This document shows, piece by piece, positions 7,311-13,477 of a stretch of 23,060 nucleotides of DNA. This stretch comes from a bacterium (GTDB lineage Bacteria; Planctomycetota; J058; JAJDCP01): positions 1 to 23,060 of the forward strand of contig JAUIEM010000128.1 in the NCBI GenBank assembly GCA_030428695.1. Reading direction: 5' to 3'. The notes under the pieces were generated by a model, which was not told the origin of the DNA, made no database searches, and saw nothing but the letters and a program-made list of their open reading frames with translations. Both the position numbers and the translations under genes were made by a program. The stretch's first letter is position 1. Each line of letters starts with the position of its first letter.

Positions 7311-7433
7311 GGTCACGATGCGGCGGAAGATCGCCCGCCTGCTCTGCCGTCAAGGTGTTCGCCAACTTCGAGGGCACCGGCCAGATCCAGCCTCATCGCC
7401 CGCAAGCCGATGCCGGCGTTGCGGAGCTCCCGA
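7311..7433 (+). pseudogene. Decayed fragment of an acyl-CoA dehydrogenase 3' end
   Basis: This non-coding stretch is a shrunken copy of the end of the dehydrogenase at 4969-6180. Bases 7318-7348 equal 5887-5923 except for a 6-nt deletion. The copy then jumps to the equivalent of 6091 (about 167 nt lost), and 7349-7390 matches 6091-6132 at about 40 of 42 bases, still encoding FEGTGQIQ. A 5-nt deletion follows, and the match continues with scattered changes to 7433, where the stop TGA has become CGA. It is either a partial duplication of the neighbour or the remains of a third paralogue. It sits between the response regulator promoter and the next minus-strand gene. Confidence 0.85.
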
Positions 7434-7451
7434 GCGCCCGGGGGAGCGCGA

Positions 7452-8243
7452 TCAGCGGAACCAGCCCTCGTCGACCGGGATGACCGCCGACGGGACGCGG
7501 GTCATGTCCGGCTGGCCCTGGGTCAGCACACAGATCGTCATCTGCTGCGGGGTGCGGGTGATGGGCGGCGGGTTCTGCCCGTTGCGCAGCGCGAAGTAGC
7601 CGCCGAAGTTGACCGAGGGCAGATCCGCGGCGGGCCCGACCTTGGGGTCTTGCGAGACGCCCGAGATCGGGTGCCTGATGCGCCACAGGCCGACCCGGAT
7701 CTCGATCATGTAGGGCATGCCCTGGCCGGCGGGGAGGTACGTGGAGCCGTCGCCGCTGGGGTCGATGAAGGTGTTGGCGGGGATGGGGATGGTGCCGAAG
7801 CGGAACTGCGCCAGGCACCACACGAGCCGCTCCTCGCGGCGCAGTCTCTCCTTGCGCTTGGCGGTCGCGATCTCCGGGTCGAGTTTCTTGCGGTGGAACA
7901 GCCCCTCGGCGGCGACGACGTGCTGCGGTCCGAAGCCGAGGGTGTTGTTGCCGCCGACACCGTCGGGCGTCATGCTGGCGGTGATGCCGCCCATGCCGAG
8001 GCCGAGCGTGGCGATGCCGATGACCGGCCCGGCGACAAAGGCGGTGCGCTGGACCGCCTTCTGCATCTTCTGCTGCGACGAGCGCGGCGCAGAGGCCAGG
8101 CAGCGGTAGGTCACACACAGAACGCCGCTTTCCTTGCGGTAGCGGACGTGCTCGACGCGGCCCTCCCGCTTGAACTGCATCCCGCGCAGGAAGGTCTCCA
8201 GCGCTGTCGTCGCCGCGGCATCGAGATCCTGCCTCGTCGGCAT
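7452..8243 (-). CDS. Hypothetical protein
   Basis: I do not recognise this 263-residue protein. The start at 8243 (MPTRQDLDAA) is chosen over an upstream in-frame start at 8312 because a strong TGGAGGAAG lies about 5 nt before it. Residues about 65-90 are a Gly/Ala-rich hydrophobic stretch (TAFVAGPVIGIATLGLGMGG) that could be one membrane segment. Next comes a charged helix (AKRKERLRREERLVW) and a C-terminal half rich in aromatic, Pro and Gly residues, possibly a beta domain. There is no cleavable signal peptide. It ends 19 bp from the dehydrogenase remnant. Codon use fits the genome and the ribosome site is good, so the gene is probably real. Confidence 0.65.
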   Translation of the reverse strand: MPTRQDLDAAATTALETFLRGMQFKREGRVEHVRYRKESGVLCVTYRCLASAPRSSQQKMQKAVQRTAFVAGPVIGIATLGLGMGGITASMTPDGVGGNNTLGFGPQHVVAAEGLFHRKKLDPEIATAKRKERLRREERLVWCLAQFRFGTIPIPANTFIDPSGDGSTYLPAGQGMPYMIEIRVGLWRIRHPISGVSQDPKVGPAADLPSVNFGGYFALRNGQNPPPITRTPQQMTICVLTQGQPDMTRVPSAVIPVDEGWFR

Positions 8244-8302
8244 GTCTTCCTCCAGAGGGGTGTAGTTACTCCCATCGTAGCGAGCGCGAGCTCCGGGCCC
8301 TA

Positions 8303-8350
8303 CCGCCTGCATCCGGATCCCGCAGACGCTTGAGATCCGGACGCAGGCGG
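8303..8350. terminator. Long hairpin between the RbfA-like and hypothetical genes
   Basis: CCGCCTGCATCCGGATC (8303-8319) and GATCCGGACGCAGGCGG (8334-8350) pair at 16 of 17 positions around a 14-nt loop. It lies downstream of the minus-strand RbfA-like gene and upstream of the next minus-strand gene. No U-run accompanies it, so it may be a terminator, an attenuator or a processing stem. Confidence 0.45.
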
Positions 8351-8375
8351 GACCGTGGGCCTGGCAGCGGAAGGT

Positions 8376-8406
8376 CCGCGGGCCCGCGCCAGGCGCAGGC
8401 CCGCGG
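8376..8406. terminator. Second hairpin, just after the RbfA-like stop codon
   Basis: CCGCGGGCC (8376-8384) and GGCCCGCGG (8398-8406) form a perfect 9-bp GC stem with a 13-nt loop, 8 bp beyond the end of the RbfA-like gene on the minus strand. No T-tract follows, so intrinsic termination is uncertain. Confidence 0.4.
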
Positions 8407-8414
8407 GGCCGGTC

Positions 8415-8798
8415 CTACACCAGGCGCAGGATCAGCTCGGGCACCTTGCGGCGGTGCACGGCCGCGGCGACCTCGCCGCGCAGCCAGGGGAGGGCCGCGC
8501 GCAGGCGCTCCTCCACCGTTTCACGCGGCAGGCTGAGCACGTACTGCGGGGCGTAGAGCACCAGCAGCCGGCTCTGGTCGGGTCGGGGCTCGACGGCGAC
8601 CACGCACAGGTCGTGGAGCGCATCGTCGGCGGGGCTGAGCTGCTCGAGGCAGCGGCGCACCTGCTGGCACAGCTGCCAGGTCTTGCGGGCGCGCCGGCGC
8701 CGCGGTGGACGGGGCAGGTCGCGCGGGTCGATCCCGTCTTCGGGACCGGGCTGGCCGCACAGCTCCTGCCAGGGGCTGGGTCTTCTCTTGCGAGGCAT
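8415..8798 (-). CDS. Divergent ribosome-binding factor A-like protein
   Basis: A 127-residue basic protein. The start at 8798 (MPRKRRPSPWQEL) follows CGGAGA with a 4-nt gap; a longer frame to 8981 adds only Pro/Arg-rich sequence without a ribosome site. Residues 1-36 are an Arg/Pro-rich tail. Residues about 37-127 follow the RbfA KH-like pattern: helix RKTWQLCQQVRRCLEQL, strand LHDLCVVAVEPRPDQSRLLVLY (like the V..VEVSPDL..A.V stretch) and VEERLRAALPWLRGEVAAAVHRRKVPEL, matching RbfA's helix ending in R(R/K)VPEL. RbfA helps mature the 30S subunit and is usually next to infB; it is not so here. It ends three residues after PEL-ILR, lacking the usual F.D end. Function inferred by pattern only. 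Confidence 0.6.
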   Translation of the reverse strand: MPRKRRPSPWQELCGQPGPEDGIDPRDLPRPPRRRRARKTWQLCQQVRRCLEQLSPADDALHDLCVVAVEPRPDQSRLLVLYAPQYVLSLPRETVEERLRAALPWLRGEVAAAVHRRKVPELILRLV

Positions 8799-9095
8799 GG
8801 AATCTCCGGGTGGGGCGCCCGTGGGGGCGACCCGTGTTGGTGTCATGGTCTGCGAGGGGGCAGCCCCGGCCCGGCGGGCACGATGCCGTGGTGAACCGAC
8901 GGACGGCCGCTCAGAACGGGCGGGGGCTGTGCGGGGCAAGGGGACGCAATGACTCTCCTCCGGCGGAGCTTCCACCGCCAAGGCTAGCCGGCGAGCGCGC
9001 GCGGATCAAGTCCCCGGCCCTGCGACAGCCTGGACCGACTTGCGTCGAGCAGCGCGGCGACGGATACTCCGGCACGCGCCACTCCGGAGGATTCC
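8799..9095. other. Divergent intergenic region with no gene seen
   Basis: About 297 bases between the minus-strand RbfA-like gene and the plus-strand gene at 9096. I see no convincing gene. It holds the promoter-like boxes at 9040-9068 and the ribosome site of the right-hand gene; no clear promoter for the left gene was found. Confidence 0.5.
9040..9068 (+). promoter_or_regulatory. Candidate promoter of the gene at 9096
   Basis: TTGCGT (9040-9045), a 17-nt spacer and GATACT (9063-9068) lie 27 nt before the ATG, which is preceded by CGGAGGA. Box quality is moderate. Confidence 0.4.
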
Positions 9096-9596
9096 ATGTC
9101 CGACCTCGTCGCCGACCTCAAGGCCCGCCACGCCGCCGCAGGCAGCACCCCGGCCGGAGCGCTCGCGCTCTGGTTCGAGGCCCTGCGCCTGTACCTCGAG
9201 CCCGCGAGCCGCGACGCCGGGCGCGCGCTGCTCGGCTACCTGACGATCCCCTTCAAGAAGGACGAGCGCTGGGACCGGAAGTCCTCGAACCTGACCTTCG
9301 CCGGGCGCCTCAAGGACGCCCGCCACCACCACATCTTCCGCAGCTATTACGAAGGCACCAGCCCCGAGAACGGCTACACCCTGCCCGCGAACCCGCAGCT
9401 CGCGATCGTCCGCGACGAGCCGGACGCCCACGGCCGCGGGCACGTGATCGCCCTGCGCAGCTCCGGAGCGGACAACCCGCGGCCGGTGTACCTGAAGAAG
9501 AGCACGAAGACCGGGCTCTACTTCGTCGACGGGCACGCGAACGTGTACGTCGGCATCCGGGCGCCGAAGGACCCGGACGACGAGGAGTTCGTGTAA
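9096..9596 (+). CDS. Hypothetical protein, soluble
   Basis: A 166-residue soluble protein with a clear ribosome site (CGGAGGATTCC before ATG). The N-terminal third is helical (ALALWFEALRLYLEP). The central block YLTIPFKKDERWDRKSSNLTFAGRLKDARHHHIFRSYYEG and the following ENGYTLPANPQLAI look like a conserved small domain; I have a weak recollection of similar blocks in DUF6935 proteins but cannot confirm it. The C-terminal part (VYLKKSTKTGLYFVDGHANVYVGIRAP) ends in an acidic tail. No signal peptide or membrane segment. It is apparently monocistronic: the next gene starts about 80-150 bp downstream. No function assigned. Confidence 0.75.
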   Translation: MSDLVADLKARHAAAGSTPAGALALWFEALRLYLEPASRDAGRALLGYLTIPFKKDERWDRKSSNLTFAGRLKDARHHHIFRSYYEGTSPENGYTLPANPQLAIVRDEPDAHGRGHVIALRSSGADNPRPVYLKKSTKTGLYFVDGHANVYVGIRAPKDPDDEEFV

Positions 9597-9745
9597 CCCG
9601 TCCCAATCCTCTCCGGCGCGGGCGCCTCGACCGTGACGAGGGGAGAACAGGCTGAACCCTGGAGGAAGCTGCGATCGCAGAACCCACCAAAGCCCCCCCG
9701 CCTCGTCAGACGGTCTCCGACATCGCGAAGTCGGTCAGCACCTGG

Positions 9746-10108
9746 ATGGAACGTGGCCTCGCCGCGGCGCTGCTGGTCGGCGTGGTCGCGTTCGCCATCC
9801 AGAGCTGCATCGTGCTCGCGGGCATGGACTGGACCGACGACGAGACCATCTACAGGATGATCTACAAGACCCTGCTGCTGGTCATCGGCATCGAGCTGAT
9901 CCGCACGCTGGTCACCCACGACCTCGGGGCGATCCTCGAGCTGCTCGCCTTCGTCATCGCCCGCAAGCTGCTCAAGCCCGACCTCGAGGCCCTCGACATC
10001 CTGCTCAGCGTCATCGCCTTCGTGTTGCTCCTCGGCGCGCGGCGCTACTTCCTCGGGCCGATCAAGCTCGGAGGGACGGACCCAGGCCCGGCGGAGGAGA
10101 CCCGCTGA
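9746..10108 (+). CDS. PsiE-family small membrane protein
   Basis: A 120-residue protein (from ATG 9746) with about four hydrophobic segments. The pattern MIYKTLLLVIGIELIRTLVTHDLGAILELLAFVIARKLL resembles the PsiE family (phosphate-starvation-inducible E; role unknown, inner membrane), in particular the ELIRTL and IARKLL blocks. The start is uncertain. ATG 9746 has no Shine-Dalgarno, whereas GGAGG at 9661-9665 sits 8 nt before an in-frame ATC at 9674 that would add 24 residues (AEPTKAPPPRQTVSDIAKSV after the first). No ATG, GTG or TTG exists between the in-frame stop at 9653 and 9746. The stop comes 24 bp before the selC promoter. Confidence 0.75.
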   Translation: MERGLAAALLVGVVAFAIQSCIVLAGMDWTDDETIYRMIYKTLLLVIGIELIRTLVTHDLGAILELLAFVIARKLLKPDLEALDILLSVIAFVLLLGARRYFLGPIKLGGTDPGPAEETR

Positions 10109-10131
10109 GCCCCTGCCGGCGCCGATTTCCG

Positions 10132-10159
10132 TTGCAGAGACCGCGCATTTCCGTAGAAT
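10132..10159 (+). promoter_or_regulatory. Promoter of selC
   Basis: TTGCAG (10132-10137), a 16-nt spacer and TAGAAT (10154-10159) lie 12 nt before the first base of the tRNA, at the right distance to start a short precursor. Confidence 0.6.
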
Positions 10160-10171
10160 CCGAAGCGACCC

Positions 10172-10269
10172 GGGAGTGGGACCGTCCCTGGTGGGCGGCG
10201 GGGTCTTCAAAACCCTTGCAGGCAGCGAACAACTGTCTGGGTAGGTTCGATTCCTATGCACTCCCGCCA
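10172..10269 (+). tRNA. selC: tRNA-Sec, anticodon UCA
   Basis: A 98-nt gene with all hallmarks of bacterial tRNA-Sec. The acceptor GGGAGTGG pairs with GCACTCCC (10258-10265), with one mismatch at the eighth pair, then discriminator G10266 and an encoded CCA. The D stem has 6 bp (CCGTCC 10182-10187 with GGGCGG 10193-10198) and a 5-nt loop. The anticodon stem GGGGT/ACCCT encloses loop CTTCAAA with TCA at 10207-10209. The long variable arm has a 7-bp stem (CAGGCAG 10219-10225 with CTGTCTG 10233-10239). The T arm GTAGG-TTCGATT-CCTAT follows. It inserts selenocysteine at UGA codons together with SelA, SelB and SelD, none of which is in this window. Flanked by its own promoter and terminator. Confidence 0.95.
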
Positions 10270-10276
10270 TTTCAAA

Positions 10277-10310
10277 CGGGGCCCTGGACGCCAGGGCCCC
10301 GGTTCGTTTT
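10277..10310 (+). terminator. Intrinsic terminator of selC
   Basis: GGGGCCCTGG (10278-10287), loop ACG and CCAGGGCCCC (10291-10300) form a perfect 10-bp stem, with one further C-G pair at 10277/10301. It is followed by TTCGTTTT and lies 8 nt after the tRNA CCA. Confidence 0.85.
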
Positions 10311-10334
10311 CCTCCCTGACCACAGGACGATGCC

Positions 10335-11918
10335 GTGTCCACTGAGACCAGCGACGGTGTGATCGCCGCCGAGGTCGCCCGCCGGCGCACCTTCGCCATC
10401 ATCTCCCATCCCGACGCGGGCAAGACGACCCTGACCGAGAAGCTGCTCCTGTACGGCAAGGCGATCGCCCTGGCCGGCTCGGTCAAGGCGCGGAAGGGTC
10501 AGCGGGCGCGGTCGGACTGGATGGAGATCGAGCAGCAACGCGGCATCTCGATCACCTCGACGGTCCTGAAGTTCCCCTACAACGGCTGCATCATCAACCT
10601 GCTCGACACGCCGGGCCACCAGGACTTCAGCGAAGACACCTACCGCACCCTGACCGCCGCCGACGCCGCCGTGATGTTGATCGACGCGGCGAAGGGCGTC
10701 GAGGCCCAGACGCGCAAGCTGTTCGACGTCTGCAAGCAGCGGAAGACGCCGATCTTCACCTTCGTCAACAAGATGGACCGGCCCGCCCGCGACCCCTTCG
10801 ACCTGCTCGACGAGATCGAGAAGCTGCTCGGCATCGCCGCCGTGCCGATGAACTGGCCGGTCGGCAGCGGCCCGGAGTTCAAGGGCGTGCTCGAGTGCGC
10901 GACCCGCCAGGCCCATCTGTTCGAGCGCACCGAGCACGGCGCCTACGTCGCCCCGGTCGAGGTCGCCGACCGGGCCGCGGCCGCCGCGTTGCTCGGGGAG
11001 GACGCCGCCGAGCAGGTCTACGAAGAGCTCGACCTGATCACCGACGCCCTGCCTTCCATCGAGCGCGAGGAGGTGCTCGCCCAGCGCCTGACGCCGGTCT
11101 TCTTCGGCAGCGCCGCGAACAACTTCGGGGTCGAGCTGTTCCTGCAGCGCTTCCTCGAGCTCGCGCCCCCGCCGGGGGCCAAGACCCTCGACGACGGCAG
11201 CAGGCTCGAGCCGACCGACGAGGAGTTCTCCGGCTGCATCTTCAAGAGCCCGGCGAACATGTCGCGCAAGCACCGCGACCGGGTCGCCTTCCTGCGCATC
11301 TGCTCGGGCCGCTTCGAGCGCGGCATGAACGCCTACCACGCGCGCAGCAACAGCAAGATCCGGCTCAGCCACCCGCACTCCTTCTTCGCCTCCCAGCGCA
11401 CGGTGCTCGACGACGCCTATCCCGGCGACATCATCGGCCTGGTCAACCCCGGCCAGTTCCGGGTCGGCGACACCCTGAGCAGCGGGCGGAAGATCTCCTT
11501 CGGCAGCTTCCCGCGCTTCAGCCCGGAGCTGTTCTGTCGCATCCGCCCGCGCAACCCGTCGGCGCGCAAGAGCTTCCTCAAGGGCATCACGCAGCTCGGC
11601 GAAGAGGGCACGATCCAGATCTTCTACCCCGAGAGCGGCGCGCGCCAGCCGATCCTGGCGGGCGTCGGCCAGCTCCAGTTCGAGGTCGTGCAGACCCGGC
11701 TGGCCAACGAGTACGACGTCGAGACCGTGCTCGAGCACCTCAACTTCGCCGTCGCGCGTTGGCTGAAGGAAGACCGCTCCGACCTCGGCATCCACGCCAC
11801 CCTGGTCCGCGACGAGGCGCGCCGGCTCGTCGCGCTGTTCCGCAGCCAGTTCACCCTCGACTACGCCCTGCGCGAGCTCGAGGGCCTCGAGCTGCTCGAG
11901 GAACCGCCCGGCATCTGA
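10335..11918 (+). CDS. prfC: Peptide chain release factor 3
   Basis: A 527-residue translational GTPase of the usual RF3 length (about 529). RF3 removes RF1/RF2 from the ribosome after peptide release. GTPase motifs are G1 SHPDAGKTT (24-32), G2 region QQRGISIT (67-74), G3 DTPGHQDF (91-98) and G4 NKMD (145-148). The RF3-specific start RRRTFAIISHPDAGK and the C-terminal domain (ITQLGEEGTIQIF, AGVGQLQFEVVQ, EYDVE) are typical and intact. The GTG start at 10335 is preceded by AGGA; an ATG at 10330 is out of frame. It lies 25 bp beyond the selC terminator, so both products bear on the fate of stop codons. The lipoprotein gene follows after 13 bp. Confidence 0.96.
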   Translation: MSTETSDGVIAAEVARRRTFAIISHPDAGKTTLTEKLLLYGKAIALAGSVKARKGQRARSDWMEIEQQRGISITSTVLKFPYNGCIINLLDTPGHQDFSEDTYRTLTAADAAVMLIDAAKGVEAQTRKLFDVCKQRKTPIFTFVNKMDRPARDPFDLLDEIEKLLGIAAVPMNWPVGSGPEFKGVLECATRQAHLFERTEHGAYVAPVEVADRAAAAALLGEDAAEQVYEELDLITDALPSIEREEVLAQRLTPVFFGSAANNFGVELFLQRFLELAPPPGAKTLDDGSRLEPTDEEFSGCIFKSPANMSRKHRDRVAFLRICSGRFERGMNAYHARSNSKIRLSHPHSFFASQRTVLDDAYPGDIIGLVNPGQFRVGDTLSSGRKISFGSFPRFSPELFCRIRPRNPSARKSFLKGITQLGEEGTIQIFYPESGARQPILAGVGQLQFEVVQTRLANEYDVETVLEHLNFAVARWLKEDRSDLGIHATLVRDEARRLVALFRSQFTLDYALRELEGLELLEEPPGI

Positions 11919-11931
11919 TCGCGGAGGAAAC

Positions 11932-13332
11932 ATGCGAGCGCTCGCCCTCCTCCTGCTCGCCGCGTGCGGCTGCCGCGCGCCGCTCGACCCCGGTCCCCTC
12001 GCCTGGCTGCTCGAGGCCGAGCCCGACAGCCTGCGCCTCGGCGCCCTCGCCGTCCACGCCGACAGCCTGCAGGCCAACCTCGGCCGCCATCATCAGTACA
12101 ACGGCATCGTCTACAAGGCCCTGTGGCGGGACACGACGGCCGCTGCCCCGAGCCACTTCGGCGACGGGGGCGACAGCGCGCTGTTCACCGGCTTCCAGCT
12201 CGGCGCGGCCTGCTTCCGCTACGCCCTGCGCGGCCTCCCGGAAGACCGGGCGGAGGTCGCCGCGCTGGTGCGGGGCCTGCACATCCTGACCTCGATCTCC
12301 GGCACCCCCGGGGTGCTGGTGCGCTGCGCCTTCCCGCCCGAGGACGGCGCCCGGTGGAGCTGGCCGGACCACTGGACCTACCGCGCCCCCTACGTCTACG
12401 TCGGCCCCGACGACGTCCCCGACCCCCTCCGCGGGGGTTGCTACCCCGCGATGGTGTTCTACGCGCGGACGACCCGCGATCAGCTGACCGGCGTGCTGTT
12501 CGGGCTCAGCGTCGCCTGGTGCCTGCTCGAGGGCGACCCCGAGACGGCGAAGCTGCGCGCGCTGGTCGGCGACATCGCGACCGCGCTGCACGGGCGCATC
12601 GTGGCGGAGGGCGACGTGCTGCGCGACCACGAAGGCCGGGCGGGGACCAGCGCGGACGGCGTCCGAGGGCTGCTCCGGGCGCTGCTCTACGGCCTGCGCG
12701 CCCGGGTCGCCGCCGAGCGCGGCGAAGCGGGCTTCGCGGAAGCCTACGCCCGGGCCTTCGACGCGGCCTTCCCCCTCGGCAGCCGCGGCGGCTTCGGCGC
12801 GATGTTCTACGCCTTCACCAACCTCGACGACTACTACGCCTGGAACCTGCGCTTCAGCCGCACCTACGCCCTCGCCCTGCTCGACACCGAGCCCTCGCGG
12901 CGCGCGCTGTTGCTCGCCCATTGCCGCGAGGCCCTGTTCCCCTATGTCCGCAGCCACGGCAACAGCTATCTGCTGGCCGCCTACGCCGGCATCGCGCGCG
13001 AGGTGGACGGCCAGGGACCGGACGCGGCGCGCATCGCCGAGGCGCTGTCGGGCCTGAAGTCGCTCGCCCTGCGTCCGCTGCGCTCCTTCCCCTCGCCGCT
13101 GCACGGCCAGCTGCGCCAGCCCCCGCTGTTCAGCTTGATGGCAGGCGGCGGCGCGGACTACGTGCTGCCGGTGCACCTGCGCAAGCCGACCGCCCACTTC
13201 GTCTGGCAGAAGAGCCCCTTCGACCCGGGAGACGGCCCGCGCGACCTGGACGGCCTGGTCGAGGCGACCGGCGTCGACTTCCTCCTGCCCTACTGGATGG
13301 GGCGCTACTACGGCCTGTGGGAGGCGGAGTGA
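11932..13332 (+). CDS. Predicted lipoprotein of unknown function
   Basis: A 466-residue protein with a short lipoprotein signal MRALALLLLAAC and lipobox LAAC (Cys12), so it is probably lipid-anchored in the envelope. The rest is Trp/Tyr-rich and mostly helical, with repeated segments such as GDSALFTGFQLGAACFRYA (about 82-100), HGRIVAEGDVLRDHEG and NSYLLAAYAGIAREVDG. That pattern recalls alpha/alpha-toroid (six-hairpin) folds of secreted enzymes, but no catalytic signature is evident. The start has a good ribosome site (GCGGAGGAAAC). It is 13 bp after prfC and may be co-transcribed with it. I do not recognise the family; the fold suggestion is an inference. Confidence 0.75.
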   Translation: MRALALLLLAACGCRAPLDPGPLAWLLEAEPDSLRLGALAVHADSLQANLGRHHQYNGIVYKALWRDTTAAAPSHFGDGGDSALFTGFQLGAACFRYALRGLPEDRAEVAALVRGLHILTSISGTPGVLVRCAFPPEDGARWSWPDHWTYRAPYVYVGPDDVPDPLRGGCYPAMVFYARTTRDQLTGVLFGLSVAWCLLEGDPETAKLRALVGDIATALHGRIVAEGDVLRDHEGRAGTSADGVRGLLRALLYGLRARVAAERGEAGFAEAYARAFDAAFPLGSRGGFGAMFYAFTNLDDYYAWNLRFSRTYALALLDTEPSRRALLLAHCREALFPYVRSHGNSYLLAAYAGIAREVDGQGPDAARIAEALSGLKSLALRPLRSFPSPLHGQLRQPPLFSLMAGGGADYVLPVHLRKPTAHFVWQKSPFDPGDGPRDLDGLVEATGVDFLLPYWMGRYYGLWEAE

Positions 13333-13403
13333 GCTACGCCGCCTGGACCCGCCTGAGCGGCGCGCGGGGAGCGCCGGCGGTGCGTGCGGGCAGCGCCCGT
13401 CGG

Positions 13404-13409
13404 TACACT
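13404..13409 (+). promoter_or_regulatory. Possible -10 box before the giant gene
   Basis: TACACT, the same hexamer used by the dehydrogenase promoter, lies 68 nt before the ATG at 13478. No convincing -35 box is at the right distance, so this is only a weak candidate. Confidence 0.2.
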
Positions 13410-13477
13410 GAGAAAAACCTCCTGGAAATCCGGCTCCGTCGCGCAAGGACGGATGAGACTCCACAGGCGGAGTGACG

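Noticed and set aside
6463..7599. 378-codon plus-strand frame opposite the response regulator
   Set aside because: It is a shadow of the REC gene that runs on through the promoter and the dehydrogenase remnant, with no domain of its own.
8799..8981. Longer start for the RbfA-like gene
   Set aside because: The extension is Pro/Arg-rich with no ribosome site, whereas the start at 8798 has CGGAGA just upstream.
9653..9655. In-frame TGA upstream of the PsiE-like gene as a selenocysteine codon
   Set aside because: selC next door made this worth a look, but upstream codons show no conserved redox motif and no SECIS-like stem follows; it is most likely an ordinary stop.
10272..12077. 601-codon minus-strand frame across prfC
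   Set aside because: It is the mirror of a clear RF3 gene and also runs through the selC terminator; its protein is repetitive with no motif.
13329..13475. 48-codon frame between the lipoprotein and giant genes (GTGA overlap at both ends)
   Set aside because: The GTGA junctions are tempting, but there is no ribosome site, the peptide (VSYAAWTRLSGARGAP...) is Arg-rich and featureless, and the giant gene has its own Shine-Dalgarno at ATG 13478.
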